Made by a program: the position numbers and the translations under genes. A DNA stretch of 64,000 bases from Symsagittifera roscoffensis (Eukaryota > Xenacoelomorpha > Acoela > Convolutidae). Of this stretch, positions 24,748 to 37,000 are shown piece by piece (the first letter of the stretch is position 1; each line of letters begins with the position of its first letter). The notes beneath the pieces were generated by a model that saw nothing but the letters and a program-made list of their open reading frames with translations, did not search any database and had not been told where the DNA came from. The stretch spans positions 54,446,338 to 54,510,337 of the forward strand of contig NC_087064.1 in the NCBI RefSeq assembly GCF_963678635.1. The letters are read 5' to 3'.

Positions 24748-25470
24748 CACTTAAGCGGTGCTTCGCCCCCAACTGCGAAACCACAAGAGCATTCCAAGCT
24801 AGAATACAGGAAAGGCAAGAAGAGCCACTAAGTGCAAAAAATTGAAAATTTTTGAAAAACCACAATAAAAAAATTCAAAAAGTTGTCTGGAAAAATGATG
24901 TTCTATTTGCGAAAAACACGTCCAGAAACATAATCGACTGCATTTAATGGAAATTAAAATCAGTCATTGAGCCGAATTCCTGTAGAAACAAAAACAAAAA
25001 CGTTTCATGAAAAATTTTGAGCGATAATTCTATTCTAAGCCTCTTAGCAATTTGTGAAATCTGGATATAACCATAAAATTTGGGCCGAACAAAAAAAACA
25101 GCAAAAAATCTTGCAGCTAAGCGAGCGGACAAAACTTAAGCATACAAATAACAGGCCGACAAATTTTTATAAAAAACGGTACATTTCCCGTTTGAAAAAA
25201 AAAACAGGCCGTGGGCATATTCAAAACAAGGACCTTCTTTGCCGTCCTATGCGTATTTGTTACCTCTAGACTAAGCGTAAAATGAGATTCAATCATGTTA
25301 TAAATCGCTGAAATCGCGAAAAAAGTCGATATAAATAGGCACAAAAGACCGACATTGACTTTTTCCTAGAGGAAAAAAACTTCAAATCGAAATTTGAAAG
25401 AGCACTGCTACATCAAGAGTACTGCTACATCAAGAGTACTGCTACATCAAGAGTACTGCTAATCGCGAGC
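24748..25470 (-). mobile_element. Family A composite tRNA-like element, copy 6
   Basis: 3' module remnant at 24748-24790, body with GCCGAACAAAA and AAGCATACAAATAACAGGC, degraded tRNA-like block 25205-25280, and 5' hairpin end GCTAATCGCGAGC near 25443. Its 5' part contains three exact copies of a 17-bp unit (ACTGCTACATCAAGAGT, 25404-25454), which is single-copy in copy 3. Confidence 0.6.
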
Positions 25471-26949
25471 ATTATCAAAAATTTATATGAAAATCAATTT
25501 TAACTGCGCAGATGGGACAAAAATTTGTGACCAGGAAAGTCATTTTTCAGAGCTCTCATTTTTAGCGTTGTATTCAACAAAAAACAGCTGCTGAACAAAA
25601 TTATTTGCTAGTGGACAATAAAAAACTTTATAAAATATATAAATCGTAGGTAACTTTTTTTATTTCAGACCTTTTTATTTTTTATTTAAGCGCACATCTG
25701 ACCAGAAAAGATCAGACCAATACAAAAACAATGTTCTCTTTGATATAAACTTTTTTCGGGAAAATAAGCCCAGTACCCATTTGGTTTGCAGTTAACTGTT
25801 TCAATGCTTCGAATCTTGAAGAGATTTGAAGTCAAAACCTTGGTTTCACATAAAAAAAACATTCACTTACACATGCTCTCTAATATAGGAAAAACCATAG
25901 GCGTAAACTGGGCGATTAAAGCTTGATTGAGCCGACACCTATGCCTGGAAATCATCCAACATTCCAAGCCTGTAAACTCTTGGTTAAATTTATCATTGAA
26001 ATCGAAATATTCGACCATAATGGACTATGAAGGATCTTTTGCTTGTTTTCAAAACACAATAAGAAAAACCAATCGCCAAGTTACGCAAAAATTCACCAAA
26101 ATCTAAATGAACTTGAGCTTTTTTCCAAAACTGGAAGAAATTAATTGCAGCACACAGATTGACTCATTGTTGAAAATCTGAAACGAAAATCAACAGGAAC
26201 ATATTTGATATTTCAGCACAGAGGCGCAAAAGCATTAGTATATAAAGCTGAAAATTCAAAAAAAGATTCAAAAAATGAAAGTCAAAACTCACTAACATTA
26301 CACAAAAAAACTCTCACATCTTGAAATAACAGGTTGCATGAAATTCAAAAGTATTCGATAAAGAAACTTAGCCAACAGTGTTTAAAAAGTGTTAAGCAAG
26401 TCAAGGAAACCGTAAGATCAATTTTTTTTCAGAGTTCGAGTTTTATTGAACAAAATCAATCGCCTGAATTTTTTTGATGTAAATATTTCTAATGAGAGCC
26501 ACATTTTTGACAAATTCAAGTCACTTTAAAAAAATCTAACTATTTTTTTTCCGCTGAGATTTCTAAAGAAATACTCTTTTTGAAGCCCAAAGTTCGGTTC
26601 ACTTTTTGAATGGAGAGCAGTAGAGAAGCTTGAACTTTTTTTTCCTACTAGAGAGGATTCCCCGTTTTCTAATTGGTCAACGAAAGTGAAAAAACAAAAT
26701 CCAGAAGTCGATGTCAAACCAACAGAACAGATTTTTTATCATAAAACAAAATTTGAGAACGTTCAATATTCAATTACTATTTGCGATGATCATATAAAAC
26801 TAATAACTTGCTTCCAATTATAAGTTTCTGGGAAAATGCTTTGACTAAATAGATAAAAGAATTCAATACCATCTTAAAATCTTAAAATTTGTTTCCTATG
26901 TTAATTCAAAATGATACTTGGACTTAAAAAACTCTAATATCTCTGAAGT
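25471..26949. other. Intergenic, little recognisable
   Basis: Contains a fragment of the family A 3' module (CAGCACAGAGGCGCAAAAGC at 26215) and a family B-like left end (TTAGCCAACAGTG at 26368). Otherwise nothing supported. Similarly, 23411-24258 and 27051-27734 show no feature. Confidence 0.45.
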
Positions 26950-27050
26950 CATATAGCCTAATGTATAAATGGTGGATCAATGGTCAGAAGACCTGGGTTC
27001 GAATCCACCCCAGGACTATTGCTTATCTAGTATTTTTTCCTAGTAAAACG
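26950..27050 (+). repeat. tRNA-like sequence on the plus strand
   Basis: B box GGTTCGAATCC at 26997-27007, preceded by TAGCCTAATGTATAAATGG. I cannot fold a full cloverleaf, so it is a tRNA-derived repeat or a tRNA pseudogene rather than a tRNA gene. It is the only clear plus-oriented one in the window. Confidence 0.45.
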
Positions 27051-27734
27051 TTAAGGACATGGGTAGATCATCCCCCACAGACGGTTTTTCGTCCTTTTTT
27101 CTAGATCAAACTCATAAACTTGACCGCTAAATTAACTAGCCGGTAGCAGAAAATAGAATTTCAATAATAGAAATGCTCGTTTTATAGAATTTCAAAAATG
27201 TTTCATGGTCGTTTGTCTTATATCGTTCGTTTCCGTCAAAATGAGCAATCAAATTTTGTGTACCAAACTTTACTGCCAAAGAAAGCTTTGAAACGTGATT
27301 GTTTTATAATTCTGACGTTTTCCTGTCAGATACAGTGCTTCCGAGTCTCAATTATGCGCTAGAGGGCCAAACAGTAATCCGAATTTCAAATTTTTGCTGT
27401 AGCATTCTTTGCAAGAATCGTATCCTCCATGGTGTGAAGTTTCATCGGCATGCGGGCACTTTTCTGCAAATCGCTGATGTTTGAAAAACCAGAAACATTC
27501 CAAAATCCGTAAATATTGCAATCATACATCATTTACGAGCCAGTGGGCGAAACAGCAATGTTTACGAGCAAGTGCGCACTGTATATATTTTGAGTTAGAT
27601 TGTACGGATGACTTGTGGTTGTGGTTTACGAGGTTGACATTTTACTCTGAACACATATCAGCATCTGTAAAGCACCCGCTTAAACTGACAAAAAACCTCT
27701 ACGTCTCCTAAAGCGCAAGAATTTCTCCAATGCA

Positions 27735-28210
27735 GTCTTCAGAACAGTTGGGTCAGCGCGTGGCCAGTTCTCCAGTGAAGTATCTAGAGCAGCTGGGTCG
27801 GTGTGGCCGGTATTCCAAAACAGACTACAGTCTCCAGGGCAATTTTAGGTCGGCGTGTGGCCGGTTCTCCAATGCATACTTCAGTCTCCAGAGCAGCTGG
27901 ATCGGCGTGTGGCCGGTTCTCCTTGGCATACTACAGTCTCCAGAGCAAGTTTTGGGTCGTCGCGCGGCGGGCTTTTCAGAGCAATTGGGTCGGCATGTGG
28001 TCGGTTATCTTGTGATGTCTGCAATCTCCAGAGCAGTTGGGCCGGCGTGTGGCTGGTGCTCCAGTGCAGTCTTCAGAACAGTTTGGTGGGCGTGCTGCCA
28101 GTTTCCAGGTCAGTTCCAGACCAGTTTAATCCAGAGCGTGCTGCCAGTCTGCGAGTCGGATCCAAAGCAGTTCTGTGGGCATGTAACCTGTCTAATGGAG
28201 GTGCTAACTT
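27735..28210. repeat. GC-rich degenerate minisatellite
   Basis: About ten diverged units of 45-55 bases built on CTCCAGAGCAGTTGGGTCG and GCGTGTGGCCGGTTCTCC. It is a sharp GC-rich island in an AT-rich intergenic stretch. Three overlapping plus frames stay open for 70-162 codons, mainly because the units contain almost no stop triplets. No start context, splice signals or recognisable protein support a gene, but coding is not excluded. Confidence 0.7.
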
Positions 28211-29971
28211 TTTCTTGATGCTCCAAAAGTTTTCAGGTTATTAACCTTCTACGATGTCTCGTTTAATTCCATAGATTTTTGACTGCACACCACAACAACA
28301 ATCAGGTACATAGACTAACCATAAATCATCTAAAAGTCAAATTGGTCGGCGAAATTTTTTGTTCACTCGTCCCCTTCTGTCCGCTTCACGATCAATGGTA
28401 TTTTTTGTCGACGCTAGTTCATCACATTACGCCATAGTAAAAAGACTTGCCATCTTTAAGCTAAGGTCTAGCTAAAAATTATAATGCAATACATGATCTT
28501 GAGATGATTTGATGACAATACTGTATGCCCCGAAAAACCGTTCAGCAATTGTTAAGAAGTGTTTTGAAAGATCAATCGAACATAGTCATCATTTGGCAAG
28601 ACTTGTTTATTTCTCACAAAATGGACAGGTCTAATAACTTCGTACCGCTATGGGCAACAGAAATTTTTAATGTTATTAACCCTTTTAGTTATTAGTCACC
28701 GGTTAAACATTTCTCCTTTTCGTTTGTTCTACTCATAGGGGTTCTTATCGATTCGGCTGACTTCCACTTGATTTCGTTCCCCCAATGTTAGCTCTCCTAC
28801 TTAATCGCACATCTTAATTACTCGACACCCCGTTGTTGATAAAAAACCGCTGAACATCTTTAAAATGACGGACAAAGTTTCAAGCAAGCACAGTTACAAA
28901 ATTTTTTAATAATTGGAATAGGCAATGAACCAGTTTTAAGAACTATGAAGATCGAGCCCAGCAAGCGATTGATAAATGTGACAGGTCTACTAAACTCAAA
29001 ATTTGTCGAAAAGTTAATGCAATAGTTAAGTCAGCAATAATTCGTAACGAGTAGCTGCTAACTTTAGCAAGAACAACTGAACACAAGCAGTTATTAATAC
29101 TAGATCTTGAATAATGGTCACATATTTTATTATCATCAATTGATTGATAAACCTAAATCGTCATGTGATAGCGCAAATCTACCGCCATCACAGGCTTTAG
29201 CATCAAACACAGGCTTTAGCAGCATCGCATCGGTCTCGTAATCGAGTAGATTTAGGTCGATGAAATCTAGGTCGGCTTCAAATTCTCCGAATCAACGCCG
29301 CCGTGATCATACATTTGCACTTTTCTGTTTTGAAGTCCAGAAGCAAAGCAATGACTCACTTCGACTTGAGAAACAGAAATTGAAACCTAGTCGAAAACCT
29401 AGTCGAAGCCAAGATCGTTAAATGTCAACTTCGAGAAGACCTTTCAGATCGAGAAAAGGCTTTCAAATCGGCTCATTCCACCTCAATTCAGACTGTTGAA
29501 CGAACAAAATCTTGGGTTAGAGAAGAAGTACAAGATACAACCGTCACTCCAGCAAAAGAGTGCACTCTTAGCGTGCCCATCACCAATGTTGAAATGATAA
29601 TCCCCATTTGTAAACTAGTCCCAGTCATGAAATTATAATTTAAATGGCCTGTTTGACTCGAGTGCGGGAGGTCCTTCAATCATAACGGGCCCATACAGTA
29701 ACAGGTTCCCTAATATGAGTATCTTTCTATCTAGTACATAATATCCATCAGCATTCACCTTTCCGGATTTCTGTAGTTAGCAGACCTATGTATCAGAACA
29801 TACTGGACTAGCACTCATACATGTGCTTCAATCCGGATCCAACGTTGGTTTTAGAGCTCCGGTGGCTGCGACATTCAAAACAAGAATAATACGCTTCCGC
29901 ACGCACTCGCAGTTAGTACTGACGCTAGCTTTTTTAACTCTCTTGCACGGCATTCTGTGGACGCAGTCAAA
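28211..29971. other. Intergenic, unrecognised
   Basis: Short plus-frame stretches around 28925-29040 (YEDRAQQAIDKCDRSTK) and 29250-29420 (Arg/Ser-rich) look faintly gag-like but are broken by stops; no family is recognisable. 31428-32749, right of the satellite, likewise shows nothing I can support. Confidence 0.35.
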
Positions 29972-31427
29972 CTCGAGTGGAGGCACCGAATATCATACAC
30001 CTTCGTCATATTTCCTTCACAAACTCTTCTAACTCGAGTGGAGGCACCGATTATCATACACCTTCGTCATATTTCCTTCACAAACTCTTCTAACTCGAGT
30101 GGAGGCACCGAATATCATACACCTTCGTCATATTTCCTTCACAAACTCTTCTAACTCGAGTGGAGGCACCGAATATCATACACCTTCGTCATATTTCCTT
30201 CACAAACTCTTCTAACTCGAGTGGAGGCACCGAATATCATACACCTTCGTCATATTTCCTTCACAAACTCTTCTAACTCGAGTGGAGGCACCGAATATCA
30301 TACACCTTCGTCATATTTCCTTCACAAACTCTTCTAACTCGAGTGGAGGCACCGAATATCATACACCTTCGTCATATTTCCTTCACAAACTCTTCTAACT
30401 CGAGTGGAGGCACCGAATATCATACACCTTCGTCATATTTCCTTCACAAACTCTTCTAACTCGAGTGGAGGCACCGAATATCATACACCTTCGTCATATT
30501 TCCTTCACAAACTCTTCTAACTCGAGTGGAGGCACCGAATATCATACACCTTCGTCATATTTCCTTCACAAACTCTTCTAACTCGAGTGGAGGCACCGAA
30601 TATCATACACCTTCGTCATATTTCCTTCACAAACTCTTCTAACTCGAGTGGAGGCACCGAATATCATACACCTTCGTCATATTTCCTTCACAAACTCTTC
30701 TAACTCGAGTGGAGGCACCGAATATCATACACCTTCGTCATATTTCCTTCACAAACTCTTCTAACTCGAGTGGAGGCACCGAATATCATACACCTTCGTC
30801 ATATTTCCTTCACAAACTCTTCTAACTCGAGTGGAGGCACCGAATATCATACACCTTTGTCATATTTCCTTCACAAACTCTTCTAACTCGAGTGGAGGCA
30901 CCGAATATCATACACCTTCGTCATATTTCCTTCACAAACTCTTCTAACTCGAGTGGAGGCACCGAATATCATACACCTTCGTCATATTTCCTTCACAAAC
31001 TCTTCTAACTCGAGTGGAGGCACCGAATATCATACACCTTTGTCATATTTCCTTCACAAACTCTTCTAACTCGAGTGGAGGCACCGAATATCATACACCT
31101 TCGTCATATTTCCTTCACAAACTCTTCTAACTCGAGTGGAGGCACCGAATATCATACACCTTCGTCATATTTCCTTCACAAACTCTTCTAACTCGAGTGG
31201 AGGCACCGAATATCATACACCTTCGTCATATTTCCTTCACAAACTCTTCTAACTCGAGTGGAGGCACCGAATATCATACACCTTCGTCATATTTCCTTCA
31301 CAAACTCTTCTAACTCGAGTGGAGGCACCGAATATCATACACCTTCGTCATATTTCCTTCACAAACTCTTCTAACTCGAGTGGAGGCACCGAATATCATA
31401 CACCTTCGTCATATTTCCTTCACAAAC
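29972..31427. repeat. 61-bp satellite, 24 units, nearly identical
   Basis: Unit starts CTCGAGTGGAGGCACCGAAT and ends CACAAACTCTTCTAA. 23 full units plus one partial unit, with exact 61-base spacing. Each junction carries the palindrome ACTCGAGT. Visible variants are few: unit 2 has GATTATC for GAATATC, and units 15 and 18 share CTTTGTC for CTTCGTC. The period is not a multiple of three, so reading frames through it are accidental. Intergenic, between the USP and DPY19L genes. Confidence 0.97.
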
Positions 31428-32749
31428 ACTAACGCTCCTGTTACATGGACCCCTTCCACACAATCATGCGGTGTCCCGACAAATCAACCGGCAAACGACC
31501 AAATCCACCCGATATTCTTTGCTAAAGAAACACGAAATCCGAATTTGCTCCAATTTCAAATGTAAAACACTCACTCAAAGTCAAGTTTGGCGCTGAGCAT
31601 AGGTTAAGTTTCTCGTGTTTTCAGTCAGATCACATGTTCCGCAATTTTCCTAAGGCAACAAATTGTCCAAAAGATGTATGTAGAAGTACCCACAAATCAT
31701 TGCTGCATGGGGCAGATCGCATTTATTCTTCAAAGCTGTCAAATAAGTCACACTTTCAGAAAAATTTTCTGAGAGAACACCTTGAAAACCTCCTAATGAT
31801 ACGTCAGATTTTCACCGGAGGCACAATTCTTTTTCTAAGAAAACAAAAGTTTCACCTTTTTTAGCGAGTAAGAAAAACGATTAGCCTCTTGGACCGGCAA
31901 CATGCTGGTCCTAACCAGTCGCATGAAATTGGGAGCGTTTACGCATGGTAGCAAACATTTGCAAACAAATTTATGTCTTTTTCTGAAGTAAAGTTGAAAA
32001 AAAAATCCCAGAAACAAGCCAAACTTGGCTTTAATAAAATGAAGCTGCTGAAACAAAAAACCTGGAATCAACACTTCAACAGGAAACTTTTATGCAAAAC
32101 AACCTACTCGAAGCTTTAAGAAAAAATCATCCAAGCGACACCTGAGAAATGGACCCACTAAGCGTAACTAAATTCGCTAGCTTTTGTCGATTTTTAATTT
32201 AATTAGCTGATTTTGCTCTTTTTTCTGCCCCAAATAAAAAAGACAAATATTAATTTTTGCTTCTCTTTTCCATCTCATCGTTGATTTTTTTCACCAAGCC
32301 TAGTGCCAGTCCATTTTCCATTACCATTCACTATCAACGCTGTCAAAAACGAAACCGAACAATGCAATACTGTAGAAATAGATATTGTGGAAGTATGCAA
32401 TTTACCACAAACAACCGTAGCTATTTAAGAAAAAAAAGTTCCTTAATAATAATCAAAGAAGACCCAATTCTCTATCTGCAATCAGAAATCATTCACTGCA
32501 AATTTTTCTGATCGATTTGGATTGCCCCCACTAAATAGCTGTTTGAACTATTGTTATACACCAAGTATTCCCTTTTAGCTGCAGAAAACAATTCTCAATT
32601 CAACCTCTAAGAACGATTTGGCTTGGGGAACACGCAGAAAAGGATCGCTCTGATCAAGAACAAACACGCACCAGAAAGTTGAACTTATCATCCAGATATT
32701 AAAAACTACAAAGGCTTTCAGCAATGTATTTTTCAACTTTCTAATTTTA

Positions 32750-32875
32750 AATTTAGAATTTACCTTCGGCTTCAAATTTTTAAATTTGCGATTTCAAATT
32801 TTAAATTTACTTTCGGCTTCAAGTTTCTAAGTTTGGTATTCAACTTGAAATACCTTCGGCCTATGTCCGATAACC
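32750..32875. repeat. Short ~50-bp repeats
   Basis: Three units with TAC(C/T)TTCGGCTTCAA followed by AAATTTTTAAATTTG-like sequence, just left of the hAT-type MITE. Confidence 0.55.
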
Positions 32876-32894
32876 CGTCTATTTTATCTGTGCC

Positions 32895-33274
32895 CATGGT
32901 GGCCTCAAAAATGTTTTAACTTGACTTACAAAATAAAAAACGTTTTAAGTGTTTGAAACTGTTTTAAAACATGTGTAAAATCAAAGATTGTAAACGTTTG
33001 ACGATTCGTCCAATACTCTTATATGAAGGTAACTTTTGACATTTTTTTGTCCCTATCAGTGTTTGTCCCTCGTCAAAGAAAAAACTCGCAACAAAAGCCT
33101 TAATTTGAAAGGAAGGCCAGTCAAATCAATTTTCATAACACTGTTGTTTTCAATTTTCTTAGCAAGTTTTCAATCTAGTAAAACTGATTAAATACATCAA
33201 TAAAAAACATTGAAAAAACAAGTGTTTTAAAAAACTGTTTTAAAGTACCCTTATTTCAAAACATTGCCACCCTG
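32895..33274. mobile_element. hAT-type MITE with 8-bp target duplication, downstream of DPY19L
   Basis: 380 bases with ends CATGGTGGCC and GCCACCCTG. It is flanked by TCTGTGCC on both sides (32887-32894 and 33275-33282). The terminal repeat continues with AATGTTTTAA-like sequence on each side. It starts 148 bases past the DPY19L stop, so it probably lies in or at the edge of the 3' UTR. Confidence 0.88.
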
Positions 33275-33421
33275 TCTGTGCCTCTTGAGAGTTGAGGTAT
33301 AGCCGTTATCTGGATTGCAGTTAGAACATGCTGATACATGCGACCCAAGAATTATATATCTCAATTGGAATTCTGTTAACAAAAAAAATGACACTTAAAT
33401 TAATTCATTGTCATAACAGAT

Positions 33422-34038
33422 TCACAACACACCAAATACACTGAAAGTTTTATTTTGAAACAATAGTTTGAACAGATTTCTGTGAAATTTATTGGGGAAA
33501 TTGATCAACTCTTCGCACATTCTTCTTTTATTCTTTTTTATCAGATGCTGATTGCTTCGTTGGATTTCTACAGGAAGATTATCTGGCATATGACCATTAT
33601 GCAGATCAATCACTCCTTTTGTTTTACATTGAGGCTCTTTTCCTCTTTGAAAACAAACACTGCTCTCCAGAACAATATGAGTAGTCCCCAATCCTCGGAG
33701 TATTCCATGAATCTCGTCTGCAGGAAGCTTTGAGTATATCTGATATGCACTTGCAGTTCTTTCTCTCAGCCATTTGTTCTCATAATGAGGATGATTAGTA
33801 ATTGCCCGGCCGCTTCCCAACTTAATCATAGCGCATACCTGCATCGTCGCAGTGAAAACCGAATTCTTTGGAGTTTCACGGTTCAGTGCATTAATCAATT
33901 CAACTGTATCTGGATCATGAAACTCCGTGAACGTGTTAATTCTGTTCCAAGTCGGCTGGTAGTTATACCCAAATAAGTAGGCGCAGAAACATATGCTAAG
34001 TGCGACTCGCAGTAAGTTAAGTAGTCCTCTGCTGTCTC
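33422..34038 (-). CDS. DPY19L: DPY19L exon 7, C-terminal lumenal domain and stop
   Basis: Acceptor TTTTAG|GA completes Gly. It encodes the last membrane segment (LLNLLRVALSICFCAYLFGY), then YQPTWNRINTFTEF, TVELINALNRETPKNSVF, ITNHPHYENKWLRERT and a tail ending NKTFSVFGVL before TGA at 33424-33422. The NHPHYE block and the spacing to the end are diagnostic for DPY19. Residues about 527-731. No canonical AATAAA was seen in the next ~100 bases on this strand, so the 3' end is not placed. Confidence 0.94.
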
Positions 34039-37000
34039 CTAAAACAGCATTATAGCTTAGCTACTCAATTTTCTCTAACTGGCTGATGTGAATTTTAACC
34101 GCTTTCGCGCAGTTTTCAGCGCCAGTTCTACTGTTATTGAAGAACGTAGTTGGTCTTCAATTGAACCTATTAATTCAAAGTGAACTAATAAGACACGAAA
34201 ACCGAACCACAAAAATCAGAAATTGAGCGCCATTTTAAGACGTCAGCATCGAAACAAAAAAAAGAACACGACTGAAAGCTGTAAGATCTTTTTTTTGCAA
34301 GTTATATATGACACAGAGGCGAAGCTTCGCTTCACAAACATTAGCGAGAACAAGACAAAAAGCAGCTTTATAAAATACAATGAATTCGAAATAGCAAAAA
34401 TTCCGCTAAGTCTGAGATTCGAACCTCCGACCTTGAGATTAAGAGTCACGCTCCTTATCCACTCATCCACGGACGCTGCTTAGTAGACAGAAGATTAAAC
34501 ACTAGCCACAAATAAAGCAGAGAACAGATGCTTTGCAATTTACAATGCTTGAGTTAAATTTCACATAAGTGAACACTTTTAATAAACACTTTTATTTGCG
34601 AGTTAGGCTACAAAAAAATAAGGTTCGTAATAAAGCACTAAGCTGACGCTAGTGTAATATTTGCTTAATCTAATCGTCTGTTTATCAGCGGCGATTGAGC
34701 TCATCGAATGTTGTTGTCACTCTGTATTTAGAATTTGTTTTTTTTAGATCTCTGCTCACCTGTTTTGCGCTGACCGTATGAGATGAGCTCTTTGTCGTTC
34801 AGAAAGATTGATGTAAGAGCGCACATAGACGCAACCCACAAAAACTTGAAACGTGCAGTGGTTAATGCCAGTAAAGCAAGAATCAAATTGTTCGAAAAAA
34901 GATGAATCAACTCGGGTCTCCGTTTCGAGTTGAAATTGTGCCATTCTTCGAGTTCCAAGTTTCTCCATGATCTGAAATGTTATTATTTTTTAGAAACTCG
35001 CACCACTTGCAATACGACAAGTATAAAATAAAAACTGCATGACGCTTAATAAGAAGCAAACAAGACTTCGAGCGGAGAAAACAATGAATACAGTGGCAAC
35101 GCTGAGCTTCGCACTACTTGCGATACATCAAGCCACCAAATCGTGAAAAAATTGATAATGTCAAACGTAACAGTCGCCTACTTAAGTCACATATGAGGTT
35201 AAAGAAAAATAGGCCCTATAACCATTGGCTCAAGAGTCAGGGACTCTATCTCTTGTGTTTTTCTACCTCGAACGGTCGGAGCCAATTCGGTTCATGTGCC
35301 AGTCGGTCATATTCGGAAGTTTGACCTTGAGAGAAGCAAAAAAAACACTTGATTTTGGAGTGAAATTTAATTTTTCAAAATTTCGAATGGAACCTGTCAT
35401 GCACGATTTTCTCGCGATAACTGAAAATCAGAAAAGGGAAGTCAGAACAATCGAGTAACAATCGCGGGAAAGTTGCTAAATAAAACGGTGGGAAATTGCT
35501 ATTCGCAATTTCTGTCACAATAGAACAAGAGTAGAGCTGTCCCATCTGAAACAGAGACAAGCGTATTCCCGAGAACTGGATTGTCATTACTCGATTGGAT
35601 TATTATTTGAACTGGACTAGAGTGAACCTTTGGTGGAAAGGTGGACAGCTTGAGTGTCCCAATGGTTCACGAGAAACTATATCCTAGAGTTAAAACTTGT
35701 CCTTGTCATTGAAACTGATAAACATTAAAACTCATTTAGTTACATTATTTAATTCTCGAGTTGATTACCGACTGAAGTACTTCCCTTTCTTGAGCGTGCT
35801 ACGATGTGAGTACTTAATTTAAATTTCTAGAGTGTGTTTTATAATTGTTATGTTGAGGTAAGGCGAGTTTTAGGTTGATCCATCTGAAGTGGATCAAAGT
35901 TCCACTGTCTAATAAAAAGTAACTTAACGGATTGTTCCAACCCGGTTTTTAACGGCGTTCATGTATTTTGGGTATCTAGAGACCTAAGTATGGGGACGTT
36001 TCTAATTCTAGAGTGGGGGGGATATTTTAGTAGTAGCCTTTAAGCTGTAACGGGTCGTAGTCTCATGTCACAAACGAACCGAACTGGCTCCGACCGTTCT
36101 TGAGGTAGAAAAACACAAGAGATGGTGTCCCTGACCCTTGAGCCAGTGGTTATAGGGCCTATTTTTCTTAAGCCTCATGTGTGACTGCAGTAGACGAATG
36201 TTACATCACTTGCGACATGAGACTAAAACCCTCGTTACAGCTTAAAGGCCACTACCAAAACACCCCCCACTCTAGAAAATAAGAACGTCCCCATACTTAG
36301 GTCTCAAGATACCCAAAATACGCGAACACCGTTAAAAACAGGGTCGGAACAGTCCGTATGGTTACTTTTTATTAGACAGTGGAACTTTGATCCATTTCAG
36401 ATGGATCAACCTAAAACTCTCCTTACCTCAACATAACAATCATAAACCACACTCAAGAAAACTAAATTGAGTACTCACATATCGGCACACTCGAGAATTG
36501 GAGTAACTAAATTAACTAGCGACTCCAGCATCAATATAATTGAATATAACTTGAGAAGTTTGCTATTAATTGAGAAAAGAATGGTAAATTACCTTGTCCG
36601 AACAGTAACAAGAAAAACAGAAAGAGGATGACGTACAAAACGGGTGGAAACAGGAAACCGCGTCGGGAAAGATTAATTAAACAGGTTGTCATTAAAATTA
36701 AAATCAGTGCATATAAAATATTTAGGTTTCCTGGTGCCACGGATACACAACAAGATGCTTTTCATTAAAGAAAAATTTATGCGAATGCGTAGCCACTTTA
36801 TGGCTTCAGATTGGGTAGCATTTCCTTTGATGGCAATTAAAAAGGCTAGTTGGGATAGCATCTTGTAGGTAAGAGGGGAGGCGCCGCCCAGACTGCTGAA
36901 AACTAATGGTGTAAATGAGCCGTTTTCGATGTTCAAAATACGTTGCTGGTACATATTGATCTTTTCGCGTTCATGTCTACGATAAATCTGCGCGAGTTTG

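Noticed and set aside
29972-31427. CRISPR-like array
   Set aside because: There are no unique spacers: the full 61-bp unit repeats head to tail, and the host is an animal.
36531-36740. Hydrophobic minus-strand frame that could be a missing DPY19L membrane exon
   Set aside because: Exon 5 joins exon 6 (34971-34760) exactly in phase and that exon already supplies the expected membrane segment. The hydrophobic frame overlaps the mobile-element ORF and lies in the family D copy.
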